Both the position numbers and the translations under genes were made by a program. 64,000 nt of DNA from Apiospora phragmitis (taxonomy: Eukaryota > Ascomycota > Sordariomycetes > Amphisphaeriales > Apiosporaceae): NCBI GenBank assembly GCA_038363925.1, contig JAQQWL010000011.1:4836001-4900000 (forward strand). Reading direction: 5' to 3'. How positions within the stretch are numbered: the stretch's first letter is position 1; every line of letters starts with the position of its first letter. This document shows, piece after piece, positions 20,773 to 33,289 of this stretch. The notes beneath the pieces are model-generated. The model did not search any database and had not been told where the DNA came from. It saw only the letters and a program-made list of their open reading frames with translations.

Positions 20773-22622
20773 TCACCTCCTTGAAGTCCTACTCCATAAC
20801 CCCAACTTCTCCCAATGGAGCAGATGACCCCTTTGCTCCTTAACCCATCCAGTATACAGTGCCCAACTGATCATCACCGCCACGAAGCTCGCCAATGACA
20901 GCCACTTGAACTGGTCCGTTCTGGGGAAAGAAATAGCCGTTCCTGCACCTAGAATCTCGAAGACGTTGACAACGGACGTTTCCACGCCGGCGAACTTGGA
21001 TCTCTGATGCGCATGGACGAGGACCTGGGTCAACTGCTGGGTGGTCAAGTCGAATACCCAAACGCCAAAGCGGGAAAAAAGAGAGGAAGGAGAAGATCAC
21101 CAGGCTCCAGCCCCAATCTGGTGAAGTCGAGGACGCAAAGGAGGACGTCGTCTCCTGCTTCTCCATCGAAGATGAGATAGCCCACAGAGCAACAACCACG
21201 GGAGCCTATAACAATGTGTTAGCGGCACTATCCTCGGCATACTGTCCGCGCGCTTAAGCTGCTTACAAGATTCAGTACTTGCCAACTGACACCCCACAGG
21301 CCAAACCGTTGGAGACCAACCAGGGTCTGGCCGTCAGCAGCGTGCTGCTGCTCACGGGGCTCAATCAGCCCGACCTCAAGCTCATCTCCTTCGCCAGCCA
21401 GATTTTGGTGCTGACAGTAGGCTTTACCCATATAACGGATCCCGAGAGGAGTAGCCACTGTGCTGGAGATCTCGAAGACTGAGCCAATGGCTCGGGCCGC
21501 CGTTATGACGGGCAATGAATAGCCAATATTGATCAAGTAGGTGATGAACGTGGCTCTCCAGGTCATCATGTTGAAGTGCAGCAGAGCGAGGGCGACTGAG
21601 GGCACCCAAACCGCGGTAGAGAAGTACATCTCGAAGCCCTTGAACAACTGAAGAATGCGACTAGTCCATGGCACAGCTGGAGCTGGAGCTGGCACCGAAG
21701 CCGTCCCGGAGGGTTGTTTCCTCGATTTGGGCACACGAAGCACGGGACTGCTATTCCATACCCCTTTAGCCGAGATGGTCTCGATTGGGAGGCTGATCAG
21801 ACTCGTCAGGGCCGAGTAGATGACCCCTATCCGCACAGAGTCCGTAGCCGATATGACAACGGAAATCAAAATGGGAGAGATTAGCTTGCAGACGAGATCG
21901 ATGCGCCGCATGACGGCATTAAGATGTGTCAAGTCATAGGGCTGCCCCGGAGGCGCGGCAACGGTGACGACCCAGTCTCTCTCCATGGAGATGAGGTTGC
22001 CGGATGAGCTCAAGCGCTCGATGATGCCGAACGTCACAGCGACTACGAAGATGACGTGCTTGAGGACATCGTTCTTGGGGAGGACGAACACCATCTCCTT
22101 TTTCACGAGGTCCTCCTGGCTCAGAATCAGGAGCCAGAAGAACGAGCCAATAAGGACAGAGGTACGATTGACGATGATGGTCGTCAGGAGGGTCCGGAGC
22201 CGGTCGGGCGCGTTCTGGACCCAGCTTCCTATCGAGCTGGAGAGGATGATCATGGCCAGGTATATGATGATCATGCTATAATAAGAGTAGATGAGCCCAT
22301 TTGACCCCTTGTTCAACATCGGGTAGAATCCGGAACGTACCGCAGCGCCGCCGCGACCAGCGTATCCGGGTAGGCCGCAGCCGTGAATAGGATCTAATTG
22401 GGGGGCCGTGTTATTCACCATCGCAAAGGCCCCTTCTTGGCAGTGGGTGGATTGACTTACAGCAACGAATTCGTAGCCACGCGCATTCCAGGTCGAGAAG
22501 GCATGACTCACGTACAGCCTGACGGCCTGGGCTCTAGTCAAGCCCGGGGTTGTTGGCGGTAGCTGTTCGTCTTGAGCTGACATCAGCTCCATCATCTCTT
22601 CGCCTTCACTATTACTATCCAT
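20773..22622 (-). CDS. ferroportin-family (SLC40) metal efflux transporter, one frame break in this sequence
   Basis: Ferroportins export Fe2+ (or related metals) across a membrane. Exons: 22461-22622, 22341-22393, 21267-22275 and 20773-21205; introns of 67, 65 and 61 nt. The start at 22622 (CTACCATGG) is chosen for its context. Family landmarks: LYVSHAFSTWNARGYEFVAI at the first helix, spliced on to LFTAAAYPDTLVAAALR; SSGNLISMERDWVV; LNAVMRRIDLVCKLISP; and GFEMYFSTAVWVPS further on. After SFLSF the frame breaks at the T6 run (21075-21080). The other frame continues correctly with FGVWVFDLTTQQL and the last helices. Dropping one T gives 551 aa with exact length. About ten hydrophobic segments. 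The central loop (VPKSRKQPSG region) is a cytosolic linker. Substrate and organelle (plasma membrane or vacuole) are not visible. Confidence 0.88.
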
Positions 22623-23649
22623 GGTAGACGTATGCGTCGGGACTAGAGTGAATCTCGAGTCAGATGAAGGTTTCATTGACACATGCCACCTTATAAGTTC
22701 TGTATAGCTAGGGGCTGCATTAGTGCCGAGACCGGGGCTAGTAGTCATGTAGCCGGAACCGGCCTTGGGGAAAAGGTGGGAAGATGCAGCAAGGATGTGG
22801 AGAGAGAGAAAGAGAACCCCGGCCGGCCGCACTCGGTTCGGTAGCCAAGTACATGACTAGCGAATCAAGCACCGGCAGAGATAACAAGGCAGCAGCCGGA
22901 TCTGGCCGAGCCTAGAGTACATTACTGACCTGCTATAGTAGTATAAGTATATTCTAGACTACCAAAGAACACAAGACTTGACTCGAAACACTCACTCAGA
23001 TGGGGAGAAGTACGGCTATGCTTCCAGAAACCCCACCAGACTTATTTCTCATAGAATCAATTACACATGGGTTTACGCGTGGAGAAGTTCCTTGAGCAAG
23101 TTTGCCAGAATCATGGTTGGGGTGAAGTGTGACTGTCCGGAGACAAGTCAGCACCGTATTTTTTCATTCAATCAATTGTCTGTCTCTTGAAGATCCCAAA
23201 ATAAATCCATCAGCCAGCCGGTCCATGTCGTTGGCCGCGGTCCCTGGCAAGAGGGCAAAATTCTCCTGAGCGCCATTCACCCTAGGGTCCAAGTCGACCG
23301 AGCTGCCATTCCTGTCGCACCTCTAAAAATTGAGAGGTTGCAATCATCAATCAGATTCCATAAAGTGTGTTTGCACAAGTGTGTGTGTGCATGTGTGTGC
23401 GTAGAAGAGTTGTCTCCATCATGTCGTGCCTGAATCATTGGCGAACCAAGTCCAGGGCCCTCCATCTCTTGCAGTACCAAATGCCCGCGTCCTTCACGAA
23501 AAATACCTCCATCCAGCGGGTCGTTGTAGAATAATAAAAGTTAAGAACTATGCCTCATCTCTGTAAAGTATGTAGAGACTGGCCGTCAAGCTTTGGCTCC
23601 GTTGGGGCCAAGCTCGCTTGAAGTTTGATGGCAGCATACTGAGGTTGCT
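22623..23649. other. intergenic with GT-rich stretch
   Basis: 1 kb promoter of the ferroportin gene and 3' region of the 97-aa gene. Contains an imperfect GT repeat near 23365-23402. No gene seen. Confidence 0.5.
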
Positions 23650-23943
23650 CTAGAAATGGCCCATGCGCTCCTCCATGCCGCCCCAGTAGACAATGGGTCG
23701 CGGCTCCAGCAGGTTGAGCTCAGAGCCATGCACCTTCTTCTCCTCTTCCATGAAGACGATGGAGGGCTGGCGGAACATGACGCTGTTGATGGTCTCGGTG
23801 GGGGTGCTGGAGGCGCTGGACACAAACGAGTTGCGCGAGCTGGACGACCGCGACGACGCCGACGAGGCTCGGCGGAAGCTGGTGCGGATGCCCGCCGGAG
23901 AGAAGCGGGAGCGGATGGTCTGGAATCGGGATGGAGACTGCAT
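23650..23943 (-). CDS. 97-aa conserved-looking small protein
   Basis: Function not known to me. Single exon, 97 aa. Two halves: a Ser/Arg-rich basic N-terminus (RTSFRRASSASSRSSSSRNS), resembling a phosphorylated or RS-like tail, and a compact C-terminus with SVMFRQPSIVFMEEEKK and LLEPRPIVYWGGMEERMGHF. The C-terminal half has the look of a conserved fungal motif (invariant-type W, G and E/R residues), while overlapping frames on both strands lack it. No signal peptide or TM. Upstream sequence to about 24,550 is open in other frames but has no domain. Confidence 0.65.
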   Translation of the reverse strand: MQSPSRFQTIRSRFSPAGIRTSFRRASSASSRSSSSRNSFVSSASSTPTETINSVMFRQPSIVFMEEEKKVHGSELNLLEPRPIVYWGGMEERMGHF

Positions 23944-26768
23944 CTTGGCGGATGGGTGTGCGGTCTAGTTGCGGAAAACTGTGACGAAGTATGGCCTCTT
24001 ATACGATGGATCCGACGTGATACCGAAGCCAGAGAGGGTATTAGATGGGTGGTAAAAAGAGGCTCAGCCTGGGGGTTTGAAGAAGTCAAAAAGGGTTTAT
24101 TTTTGTTGGAGAAGCGAATGTCGTTAGATGCGTAGATCGAAGTCAGTTGACTGAAAAGATAGGACGATCTATTCTGACCAGAGATGATAGAATAGAGCAG
24201 GGGAGAAGTCAAGAGGTCGGGAAGACGACTTGATAACACAGGCAGGTCGACTGAGATAAGAGAGAAGGAATCGGGACACCACACGTGAGAGTCTGATCGG
24301 GAGAGAGAAGAAACGGAGGCCAGGATAAGAGACCAAGCCCGGATACTTATTGGAGTCTGGCCTGGACGGTCGTCTGAAGTGACCCAGGTAGGCATTGAGG
24401 CTGCGCAGCTTCCCAGGCGCGGTGTAAGTGGCAGGGAGCGGAGCAGGAGCGGCACCGCACCGGCAAGACACACCTTGACACACACACTTGACAGGAACAG
24501 GCGGACAGGGGTCGAGGTTGCGTGGAAGCCGCAACTAGAACGGCCGATCAAGAGGATGGCACTCTGGGTGAAGAATGCGATGGGGCATTACGGGGCGATA
24601 GTGCCAAAAGATCAGCCAGCTCCGAGTCTTCAGGGTCTGGCAGCCCCAGGGGGGATCCATCGTAGGCGAGATTGGGATTATGCAACACTAGTTGCAGGTT
24701 GTCATGAACAGCCGAGTTAGTCATGCTGCTAAGAGCCTACTAAGGCAGGTACGAGACAGCAAGGCGTCGTGGGTGTGTCATTGATCCGGCTGACTGTGAG
24801 GTATGTAGCCATGCAGCTCACCTAGTCCTGGCCCGAGTAGTTTTAGGGTTTGACGGTAAGATGTTTTCCATTCCTCTTCCTTTTTTCTTCTTTCCATCTG
24901 TTCACCAGGATCCTACAATAGCCAGTGGGAAGAGCTGGAGAGACAGAGGAGGCAGAGAGAGAGAGAAGGGGAAAAAAAGAGAGTGAAGAGGCGATGAGAA
25001 CGGGTGAAACAAGCCCTCCCTGGCATTCCCGTCCAGCTGTCCACGACGTCGTATCAAGCATGTAACAGTCTCTTGGCCAGTGCGCAGACACTGGAACTGG
25101 ACCGACGATGTTGGAAGAGTGGATCTGCTACTACAGTACCCATTCCTATCCAACTCTCTAAGCTTTGATGGGTTATTGAGGCAAAATCAGACAGAGGCAC
25201 GACCACTATCGTTGTTGCTTTTGCTGCTGATGTCGTGCATGCGTGGGTGATGGTGATGATGGTGATGAGGGCGATGAGGAGTCCAAGGAGTGGTTGAGGT
25301 ATGATCGACGACAGGGATCCTGTGACGTGACACTCAACTCAAGACAATACGACCCCATTCGGAGCAAGTGTGGGGTTCGAGAGAGTCGCAGGTCCAACAC
25401 CAGAACAATGCCAAAGGCCCGGGATGCGACAGGGAAGCATCCAAGTTGCTGTGTCGTTTCACGGCTCCTTGCTTCAAACTCTTGGAGGGGGCCCGGGAAG
25501 GCCGCAGATCGATTCTGCAGCGAGGAGCAAGAAGCATTCTGGAAGATCATGAAGGTCATTTTGTGGGAGAGCACGAGAACCATCGTCTCTTCTTATCTCT
25601 GCTCTGGCCTAGCCCCGGGCTATATGTAGAACACCTATTTTTGGACCGCAATACAGACGAAACAAAGTGTCAGGCAAATCGCAAGGAGTGAAGAGTGCTG
25701 AATCAGGCCAATACAATACAACGGACCACAGTGGAGAAATCGAAAAAGCCCCGCGAAACCACTACATAGGGCGTTTCTAGTCTTGGCTTGGCCTAAAGCA
25801 CTGCAAATGGCATGCAAATCAATTGATTTCCAGTCCTCCGTACGGAGTACACCCAAATATATTTATAAATCATTGCGCTTTGCACTTCTAAACGCATTGT
25901 AAGTACTTAAGATATACCACTATAAACATCGCGGCTGCTTGCAGCTATCTACGTACATCCCCGACCTATACCTGTTCCTGTGGTCAAATGTAGTGCAACG
26001 TAGGTGCCTACCCGAAGTACCCCCCCTTCCCCCCCCCCAGCACTGCAGTGTCTGTCGGGATCTGTCTCAGATCAACACATTCCCGTCAAGCCCTACGCCC
26101 ATGCGCATGTAGGTTGCATACTTACATAATGCCCAAGGATGGTTATCCTCCCTAAGTACCTATCAGGCATTGCACGAGTCCCAGAACATACAGTTAAATA
26201 TCCCCCTTTTCTTTGGACCGAATCGAAGCTCAACACTTCGTAGAGTTCAGGCAGTCTTGACATGAACTATACGGGCGTGCATGCTGTTTGTGAATAAAAC
26301 CAAGAACTTTGCCCAGGCTTTTATATATGAACCAGCTGCGGAATCTGTCGATGGGGTATTCCTTCCCCCAAGAGCTTGCTTGAGTACTTTAGTCTTACGC
26401 GAACTGTTTGCGATTTTCTGAAGATGATAGGCTATTATTTACATTGGAGGAGACAGGACCCCGTGACGCGGCTACAAAACTATATCGCTTGCTAAGTGAA
26501 CAATGCAGATGACCTCGCCCTCATCCTCCTTCCGCTATGGTGTTGGTATCGTATCGTAAACTACATTTGATTCTATATGCATGCAACCTTCATCCATCCA
26601 AGCGCTGTGAGCGTGTTCGGTCACTCGACGGACCGATTCAATCCTGAATCGCCGGCTAATAAGAAAAAAAGAAGTAAGAACCCTTCAAAGCCACCCTTTT
26701 GCGCCTGTTATGCATTCATTTGTAATCGTGAGAATCGCTCTTGCTTCCATTCGTACCCCCTTCTAATC
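23944..26768. other. 2.8-kb intergenic region, no supported gene
   Basis: Upstream of the 97-aa gene and downstream of Cch1. Open frames at 24,379-24,720 and 25,243-25,629 (plus) have no recognisable motif. Contains an AG-rich tract near 24,940-24,985 and two C-runs at 26,020-26,038. Likely a long 5' UTR/promoter and the Cch1 3' UTR. Confidence 0.5.
26020..26038. repeat. interrupted poly-C tract
   Basis: C7-TT-C10 on the plus strand in the spacer downstream of CCH1. Length is likely unreliable in this sequence. Confidence 0.8.
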
Positions 26769-29700
26769 TCAATATGCGCTCCAATCGGTTTTCCGGACAG
26801 ATTTGCGAATCGTTGCACTGCGTCGGATACTCTCGACCCAGACCGAGTCGTCCAATAACTCACGTACCTGCGCGGGACTGACGGAGCTGCCGCGCCTGCT
26901 GTTCCCGGCAGATGACGTTCCGGGCTCCTGCAGCTCGAAGCTGAAGGCAGACGTCTGTGTTTCGCGTCTTGGCATCGACGGCGCCGCGCGCGGCGCGCTC
27001 AGGGGATGTGCCGAAGAACTGTCATACCCTGTGTCCGCGCTCGAGTTGTTCCAACTCTTGTGTAGTTGACGCGAAGCGTTCGAGGCACCCAGGAACTCGG
27101 ACGACCGACTGGTGCTTCGCGGTGTTACAGCCAGCGTAGAGCGCTGCGGCGGTTTGAGCCGCTGATCCTCGTCTTCTACGAAGATATCAGGAACATCTAG
27201 CTGGGGAACTGCCGTCATTCTCCCCAACTTCTTCTTGTCGATATGTCTCTTGAACTTGCGTGCCCAGTAGCTGAAAAAAAGATGTAAGCAACTTGTCAAA
27301 AGGGAGGTGACAAAGTGGGATGAAAACTTACAGTGTGTCGAAGAACCCAAGCACGACTCTTCGACGAACTTCTTCCTCGACACGCTGGAGGCGGGCACGG
27401 CGCCGGAGGAACTCCTCAAGCCTCAAGCTCTTGCTGTCACTAATAATGTTGTAGTGCGCCAAAATCATGAGCACAGTGGTGAAGGAGATGCCCCTGTCCG
27501 GATCTGCAGAAACCATGACTTCTTCAAAGAAGATATTGAACCGGCGGCGGCGATCCCGAACCTCCTGGACGTCAATCTGGTTCAGCCTGGCATTGAGTTT
27601 GCCGATATCGACGCCCCAGGCACTCGTCGAGGCCGCACCTGACGCGATCGACGTGTGTCTTGCCTGCGAGGGATCATTGCGAACGTCCTCGAGGATGGAC
27701 CGAACAGAGTCTTCCGGATCGTAGATACGCATCGTAAAAATACCAGAAAGCTCCCCCAATAACCTGGGGAACTGTTCTTTGCTGATGAAACCCGTGCCGG
27801 CTGGGTCAACGCTGCGCCATGCCTCCTTGAACCGCCGAATTTCATCTCGGTCAACGCTAGGGAGTCCACTAGAACGTTGATATACATAAGAAAAACTCTC
27901 GTATATGAGAGAAATGAACAAGTTGACAAAGAGATACATGCTGATGATGTTCCACCCAATGAACAGACCCCTGGCCCAAGCCGTGCTGCCGCAGTCGCTG
28001 TCGAAAAATTCGGCGTCTTTAACACAGAACGGTGGCTCAATGGTGGCAAAATCCTCCATGATTTCGTTCCAGCCTTCTCCAGTGCTCATGCGGAACATCA
28101 TTACTAGGGCTTTGGGCACGGTCCGGAAGTTCAAATTTGCATCCTCCGAACCACCAAACCTGGTGAGACTGAATGTCTGAGTGAAGGCTATGGCAAAGAC
28201 CAAGAAAAATACTAGCCATGTAGCCAACAGATTCACAATGGTCGTCAGACTAGCCGCGGCCGTCTTGAAAAGCTGATCCAGTGCGTCATTTCGCGGGATC
28301 AACAGGAGGACAATGGCTACCAGGAAGAATTTGTGTAGCTGGTTGTAAGTATCATGGCTCGGATTGCTCTCAATCAGGAAAGATGTGGCTAGGGCACCAG
28401 TAACGGCGATGAGTGAGAACATGTCCCAAGAGCTTCTTCGAAATCGCGCCCAGCCAAGACCGACAATGCGGATGATGATGTTTGCAATGTAGGTAAACGT
28501 GAAGACCAGGAATAGTATATCCCTAGTGCGTGTCCACCAATATGGCTCAGGCTCGAACTCGGCCATCAGGAGTATCAGATGAAACACAAGCACACCGGTG
28601 ATGGCCGTATACCACTTGCCGCGTTTCTCGATTGCCCGCTTGTGGCACCACTTCTTCCATTTATTCTCGGAATCGTCGTAAGAGCTTTTTGACGGCGAAA
28701 TCTGCCGGAGAAGTTTACGCAATTCGAGCCACGATCTCTGCTCGGCAGTCAAGAAGGCCACGCCCGTTTGTTCCGTGTAGTTTCTCATGAAGATGGAAAT
28801 GAACAAGGTCAGAATGAAAACCGTGGCGAGAATGTTGAAGACGACAAGGAACATGGCGTTTCCTGGAGCTGCGAGGTCGCTGGGCTGTTCGCCCCTACCA
28901 GTTATTGCTTGAACAGAGAATGATACGTCTGTCCAACCTTCTTGTGAGACGATTTGAAAGAGGATGAACATCGATGAGCCGAAGTCGTCAAAACTGTAGA
29001 AAGGGTTGGCAGCGACGCGAGGTGCCAGCATATTCCAGTCGTCGCTAAACGGGGTAGCCTCGTATTCGCCAAAGCATTCAGAGAGGTTACCGACATTGTC
29101 ATCGTTGCATTGGACGAGCAGGCCATTGAATACATTCAGTGCGTAGATGGCGAACGGTATCAAGAGAGAAACGGACACAAACGCGGCCTGAGTGAATAAG
29201 TTAGCAAGACAAGCAACTTTTTGATTACAACCGAACGAGGATAACTTACTCCAAGAATCTTCCAGATGCTGACGATAACGAGAGAATGGAAAGTTTGTCT
29301 TGCAGTGTCGCTGATATTGAGCAGACGAAGAGCTCGCAGAGCTTTGAAGGCACCAATAGCCCTAGAAACGGCTCCGTCGTTGGCCAGAAGAGTGAGGACA
29401 TTAATCCAAAGGGTGATAAGCACGATACCATCGATGAAGCCCCAAGAACTGCGGAAGTAGGCATTGGGGGTGAAGAAAAAGCCATCTGCCACAATCTTGA
29501 TGACGGCCTCGATGCTAAAGACCACAGCAAAGCCCATATCGACCCAGACGAACCAGTTGGAGAACTTGAAGGAGTGTGTCTCAAAGTACTCCTTCTGATA
29601 CAGCGGAGTAGTGACACAGGCAAGAACCACCATTGCCACAATTGCGGCGTAAATAAAGGCCGAGAATGTATACCAAGCTACCTTATTTGGCTCCACGCCA

Positions 29701-32700
29701 TCGAACCTCTCGTTCCCTCTCCCTGGCCCGACCAGTCTTTGGCACAGGCGCCTGATGGGGTTCTTTGGCGTGAAGATATAAAGAGCATTATTGTATGTTG
29801 GGTGTCGGGCAAGGTACTCACGTTGTGCCTTACGTCGAGCTGATGTAGCAGACACCGCCTCGCGAGCCATCTGTCGAGGATCTGGTGTCTCATTTGGGCC
29901 ATTGAAACGGATATTGGAGTAAAAGGGGTTTGGGTCCTTGTTGATGAATAAGGAACGCAGCCTGCTCCAAACGCCAGATAGCAGTCCAGGGCGAACGTCC
30001 CCAGCACCTGCGCCCTGATGCGGCGACTGTCCGTCAGCGGATGTCTGCTGCAATGGATCCATGCTATCATCAAGAAACTCGCGAACAACGGCATCTTTCA
30101 GGAGCATCTCCATGGTTGCAGGCCCATAATCAAGAGGATCTTTCTTCCTCCGAGTCTTGCCGAAGCTGAAAATTGTCGACAGGGCTAGATTGCTGGAGTT
30201 GTTTCCGAGCTCTTTTCGCTGCAAGAACGCCTTCACTTGTTCCAACCGCTTCTCATCTTCAGATACGTCGAAGTTTTCCTGGATAACAGCAATAAACATG
30301 TTGACCAAGATGAAGAAGGCAAGAATGAACCAGCCGATAAGGAACATTGAACCGTACCAGGAGGTCCCCCTACTGGTCGTGTGAGAGGTAACATTATACA
30401 ATATCTCCGTCCAATTCTCGCTAGACAAGATTTGATACATGCCAAGGAAGGCATTGTAGATATTGTAGAATGATATTCTGTTGAGCTCGCCATCTTGGTA
30501 CAACGGCAACTCGCCCCGGAATATTTGTACGGAGAATATAGCCATGATGAATGTGATAAGGAACACAAAAAACAGCAGGTTCGCAATACCTGCAGCATTT
30601 CCCAAAACTAGTAGAATCAGCTTTCGTGTGATGGGAATGGCCAAAACCACACGATAAATCCTGAGGATCTGGAAGCCACTCAGCCATGCGTAAGCTTGTC
30701 CTGAGTTATATATGGGCGGGAGGATGATGATGGTTGTGGTTACCGCCAGGAAAAGATCGAAGAGGTTACGGTAGTTCCTATGGAACCCCCTCCAGTTGGC
30801 AGCAATACGAATGGCAATCTCGACGTCCAAGAGGCTGGTGACAATGATTTCGACAACATGGATAAACGTGGCTCGGCTTTCCGGCATTCTAGAACTCCGC
30901 CAAGCCTGCGTTACCAGATCGAACGTAATCAGTATCACCCAGATAATCGAGGTCTTGTCATATAACTTCTGCAAGGCCGATGTGCGTTGCAGGCGGTCTT
31001 GATCTGGTGCAGCGGCCACCAATGGTTCCTGGCTAGAGGTGAAAGCACTGGACTTGCTTTCCTCTCGAATGACTTGGAAAGAGGATGTGATGACAGCGAT
31101 CAGCAAGTTGGTCATCCACAGCATCATGATCATGATGCCGGCCCCCAAAGAAAAGAGCAGACGTCAGATAGTCCGAGTTCGCGGTCCAGTACATCAGATC
31201 AGACCATGTGTTCGCGCTCATTAGTACAAAAACCAACTCCAGCGAATGGTAAATGTTGTCAAAGTTGACGGTATTGTTGTAAGGGCTGTCTTGAAGTAGA
31301 CACAAAGACCCCTTGGGACAGATGAAGCCCTTGGGATGCGACGTGGTATTGTAAAGGTCTGAAAGGTCGTCGTTGCGCATCCTGACCCAAGGAAGAGCTG
31401 TTCCATTTTGAGCCAGATGTCCACCACAGAAAACTTCGTCGTTGGTGAAAGCCGCTGTCAAGTTACCGGGGTCTTCTGGGTCTACCCATACACATTGCCG
31501 GCTCAAGCTTGTTTTAAAACTTTGAATTCCGATAATCGCGAATAGGATCCAGAAGAAAAGAATAAGAAAGGATACCCTGAGCAGTAGGGGCGTCGCCTTC
31601 TTGAGACTTCGTAGGATAATCTGGTGGGGTATTAGCGGTGCTAGTCTATTAAGGGGGAAGGGGCTTGAACATACAGAGGTACCATTCGTGAGAGCAAGAA
31701 GCCTGACGATCCTGAGACAGCTCAGCATCCGAAAGATCCAGATGTGGTGCGCCGCCTCTATGCCCGTAATGCTCAAAGCGAAGGTGATCCAGAAAGAAAC
31801 CACTGCAACAAAATCCAGTCGATTGAATCCGTGACGTAGGAAGGCCCTCCGAGCTAATTGCATCCGCTGCGCCTCTTCAACTGTTTCCGGAAGCCTCTGT
31901 CCATGCATCATCGTGAACGAGCGGGCAAATGTGTGAGGACCAAATGAGTCTTCCCTCGGGGATTTTACAGACTTCTGCCGCTGCGGCTTGAAGACTGCCT
32001 CGTATCTCTCGGCTACCAGTTTCTTCACACCCTTGCCTCGATCAATGGTGCTGTACTCTGTCGCATTGAGCACGAAACCAGACACAACAATGCGAGCGAT
32101 AAGCTCTATAGTAAAAATGACGAACAGAACAAGCATCGCCCAGTCAATTGTATTGCCGCCCCATCTCTCAGGTCGATGATTTTCCGGTTCGTGGACGTTT
32201 GGGGAAGCTTCCACAGCCAGCAAAATCGTTTGCAGTACTATCAGGATGAGAATGAACGGCTCCATGTAGGGATTGACTAAGACATCGCAGAGTCGTTTTC
32301 GAATGGGATTGTCCGGGGAAAAGACACCGAGTGAACGACCTTTGAGCGGGTTTGGCATAGGCCTCCTGGGCATCATCGGAGGTTCTGGGGGCAAAGGTAA
32401 ACCGTTCTCCAGCTTTCTCAAGGGGCGTAGTTGGGTACACCTGAGATTGATACGATGTGTCGCTCGTGAAATCACCCGGAAGCTGGGATCTGCGTCCATC
32501 TGCGCTGGGCGATCTAGAGCGTGACCGTCTCTGCTGTTGTTCGAGAGTTTCTGCCTCGCCACTGATGTTGACCACACGCTGGGACATGGCCCTAACAATT
32601 GTTCCAGCTCGGTGCAAAGCCGCGCCAGGGGACCGTGAAAGCCGATTATCTGTTGGCGTAAGGGAGTTGCCAAAACTTCGATGCTTGTTAGATTCGAAAT

Positions 32701-33289
32701 CCGGGCCTAGATCGAAGCCCAGCATCTTGGTATCTCTGGGCTTGGGCGATTGCCCGCCATCCAGGTCCGACACAGTCTGGAAGCTACTTCGCGGCTGAGA
32801 TTCAGTTGGCGGAGTAGCATGAGCACCCGATATTGGCTGTGCGGAAGCTGTTAAAGGCGCGCTATCCGAGTCGAAGTAGTCACCATTCGAAGGCTCGTCG
32901 TAATACGTCGTCTGCATTGCATAAGGATTCAGCAAATTCGTCGAGGCCTGTCCGGGTGATGGGTGAGGCGGATGTATCTCCGGAGGCAAAGCAAACTGCA
33001 GAGCTGCAGGGTCTATAGGCGAGCTTGGGGTTGAGCCCACATGCCCGGCGCCGGGCTCTTGTTGCGCGCCCTGTGACTGTCCCCAATATGTCATGAGTCC
33101 AGGCAGCTCGCTGTTCCTCTGCATTGAGGGCGGAGATATCCTCTGAACGGGTCGAGAGCCCGTGGGCGCCGCGGCGCCCGTACTTCGTCCTGCTGCATCT
33201 TGATCATGCTCGCCTGGAGGTCTTGCCAGATTCTGTAACGGTATCGATTGGGGCGACGGGGGAGTCTCTTGTGGATGCTGGGATGACAT
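26769..33289 (-). CDS. CCH1: Cch1 voltage-gated calcium channel alpha subunit, two frame breaks in this sequence
   Basis: Pore subunit of the fungal high-affinity Ca2+ uptake system, acting with Mid1 at the plasma membrane. Exons: 31675-33289, 29250-31620, 27332-29187 and 26769-27270; introns of 54, 62 and 61 nt. About 390 disordered N-terminal residues precede four six-helix repeats (first starting near NPYMEPFILILIVLQ). Pore-loop motifs: repeat I SANTWSDLMYW (Asn where animal channels have Glu), II SSENWTEILY, III SQEGWTDVSF, IV TGEGWNEIMED. An EF-hand-like segment (SVDPAGTGFISKEQF) follows repeat IV, then a Ser-rich tail ending DWSAY. The frame breaks at the C5/G5 runs 32387-32391 and 31142-31146; removing one base at each makes the coding length a multiple of three (2,113 aa). 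Both breaks interrupt otherwise conserved sequence (before the first repeat; in S6 of repeat I). Confidence 0.95.

Noticed and set aside
15000..24000. Secondary-metabolite or other functional gene cluster
   Set aside because: No synthase, tailoring enzyme or pathway link; the minus-strand block is a chance run of unrelated genes.
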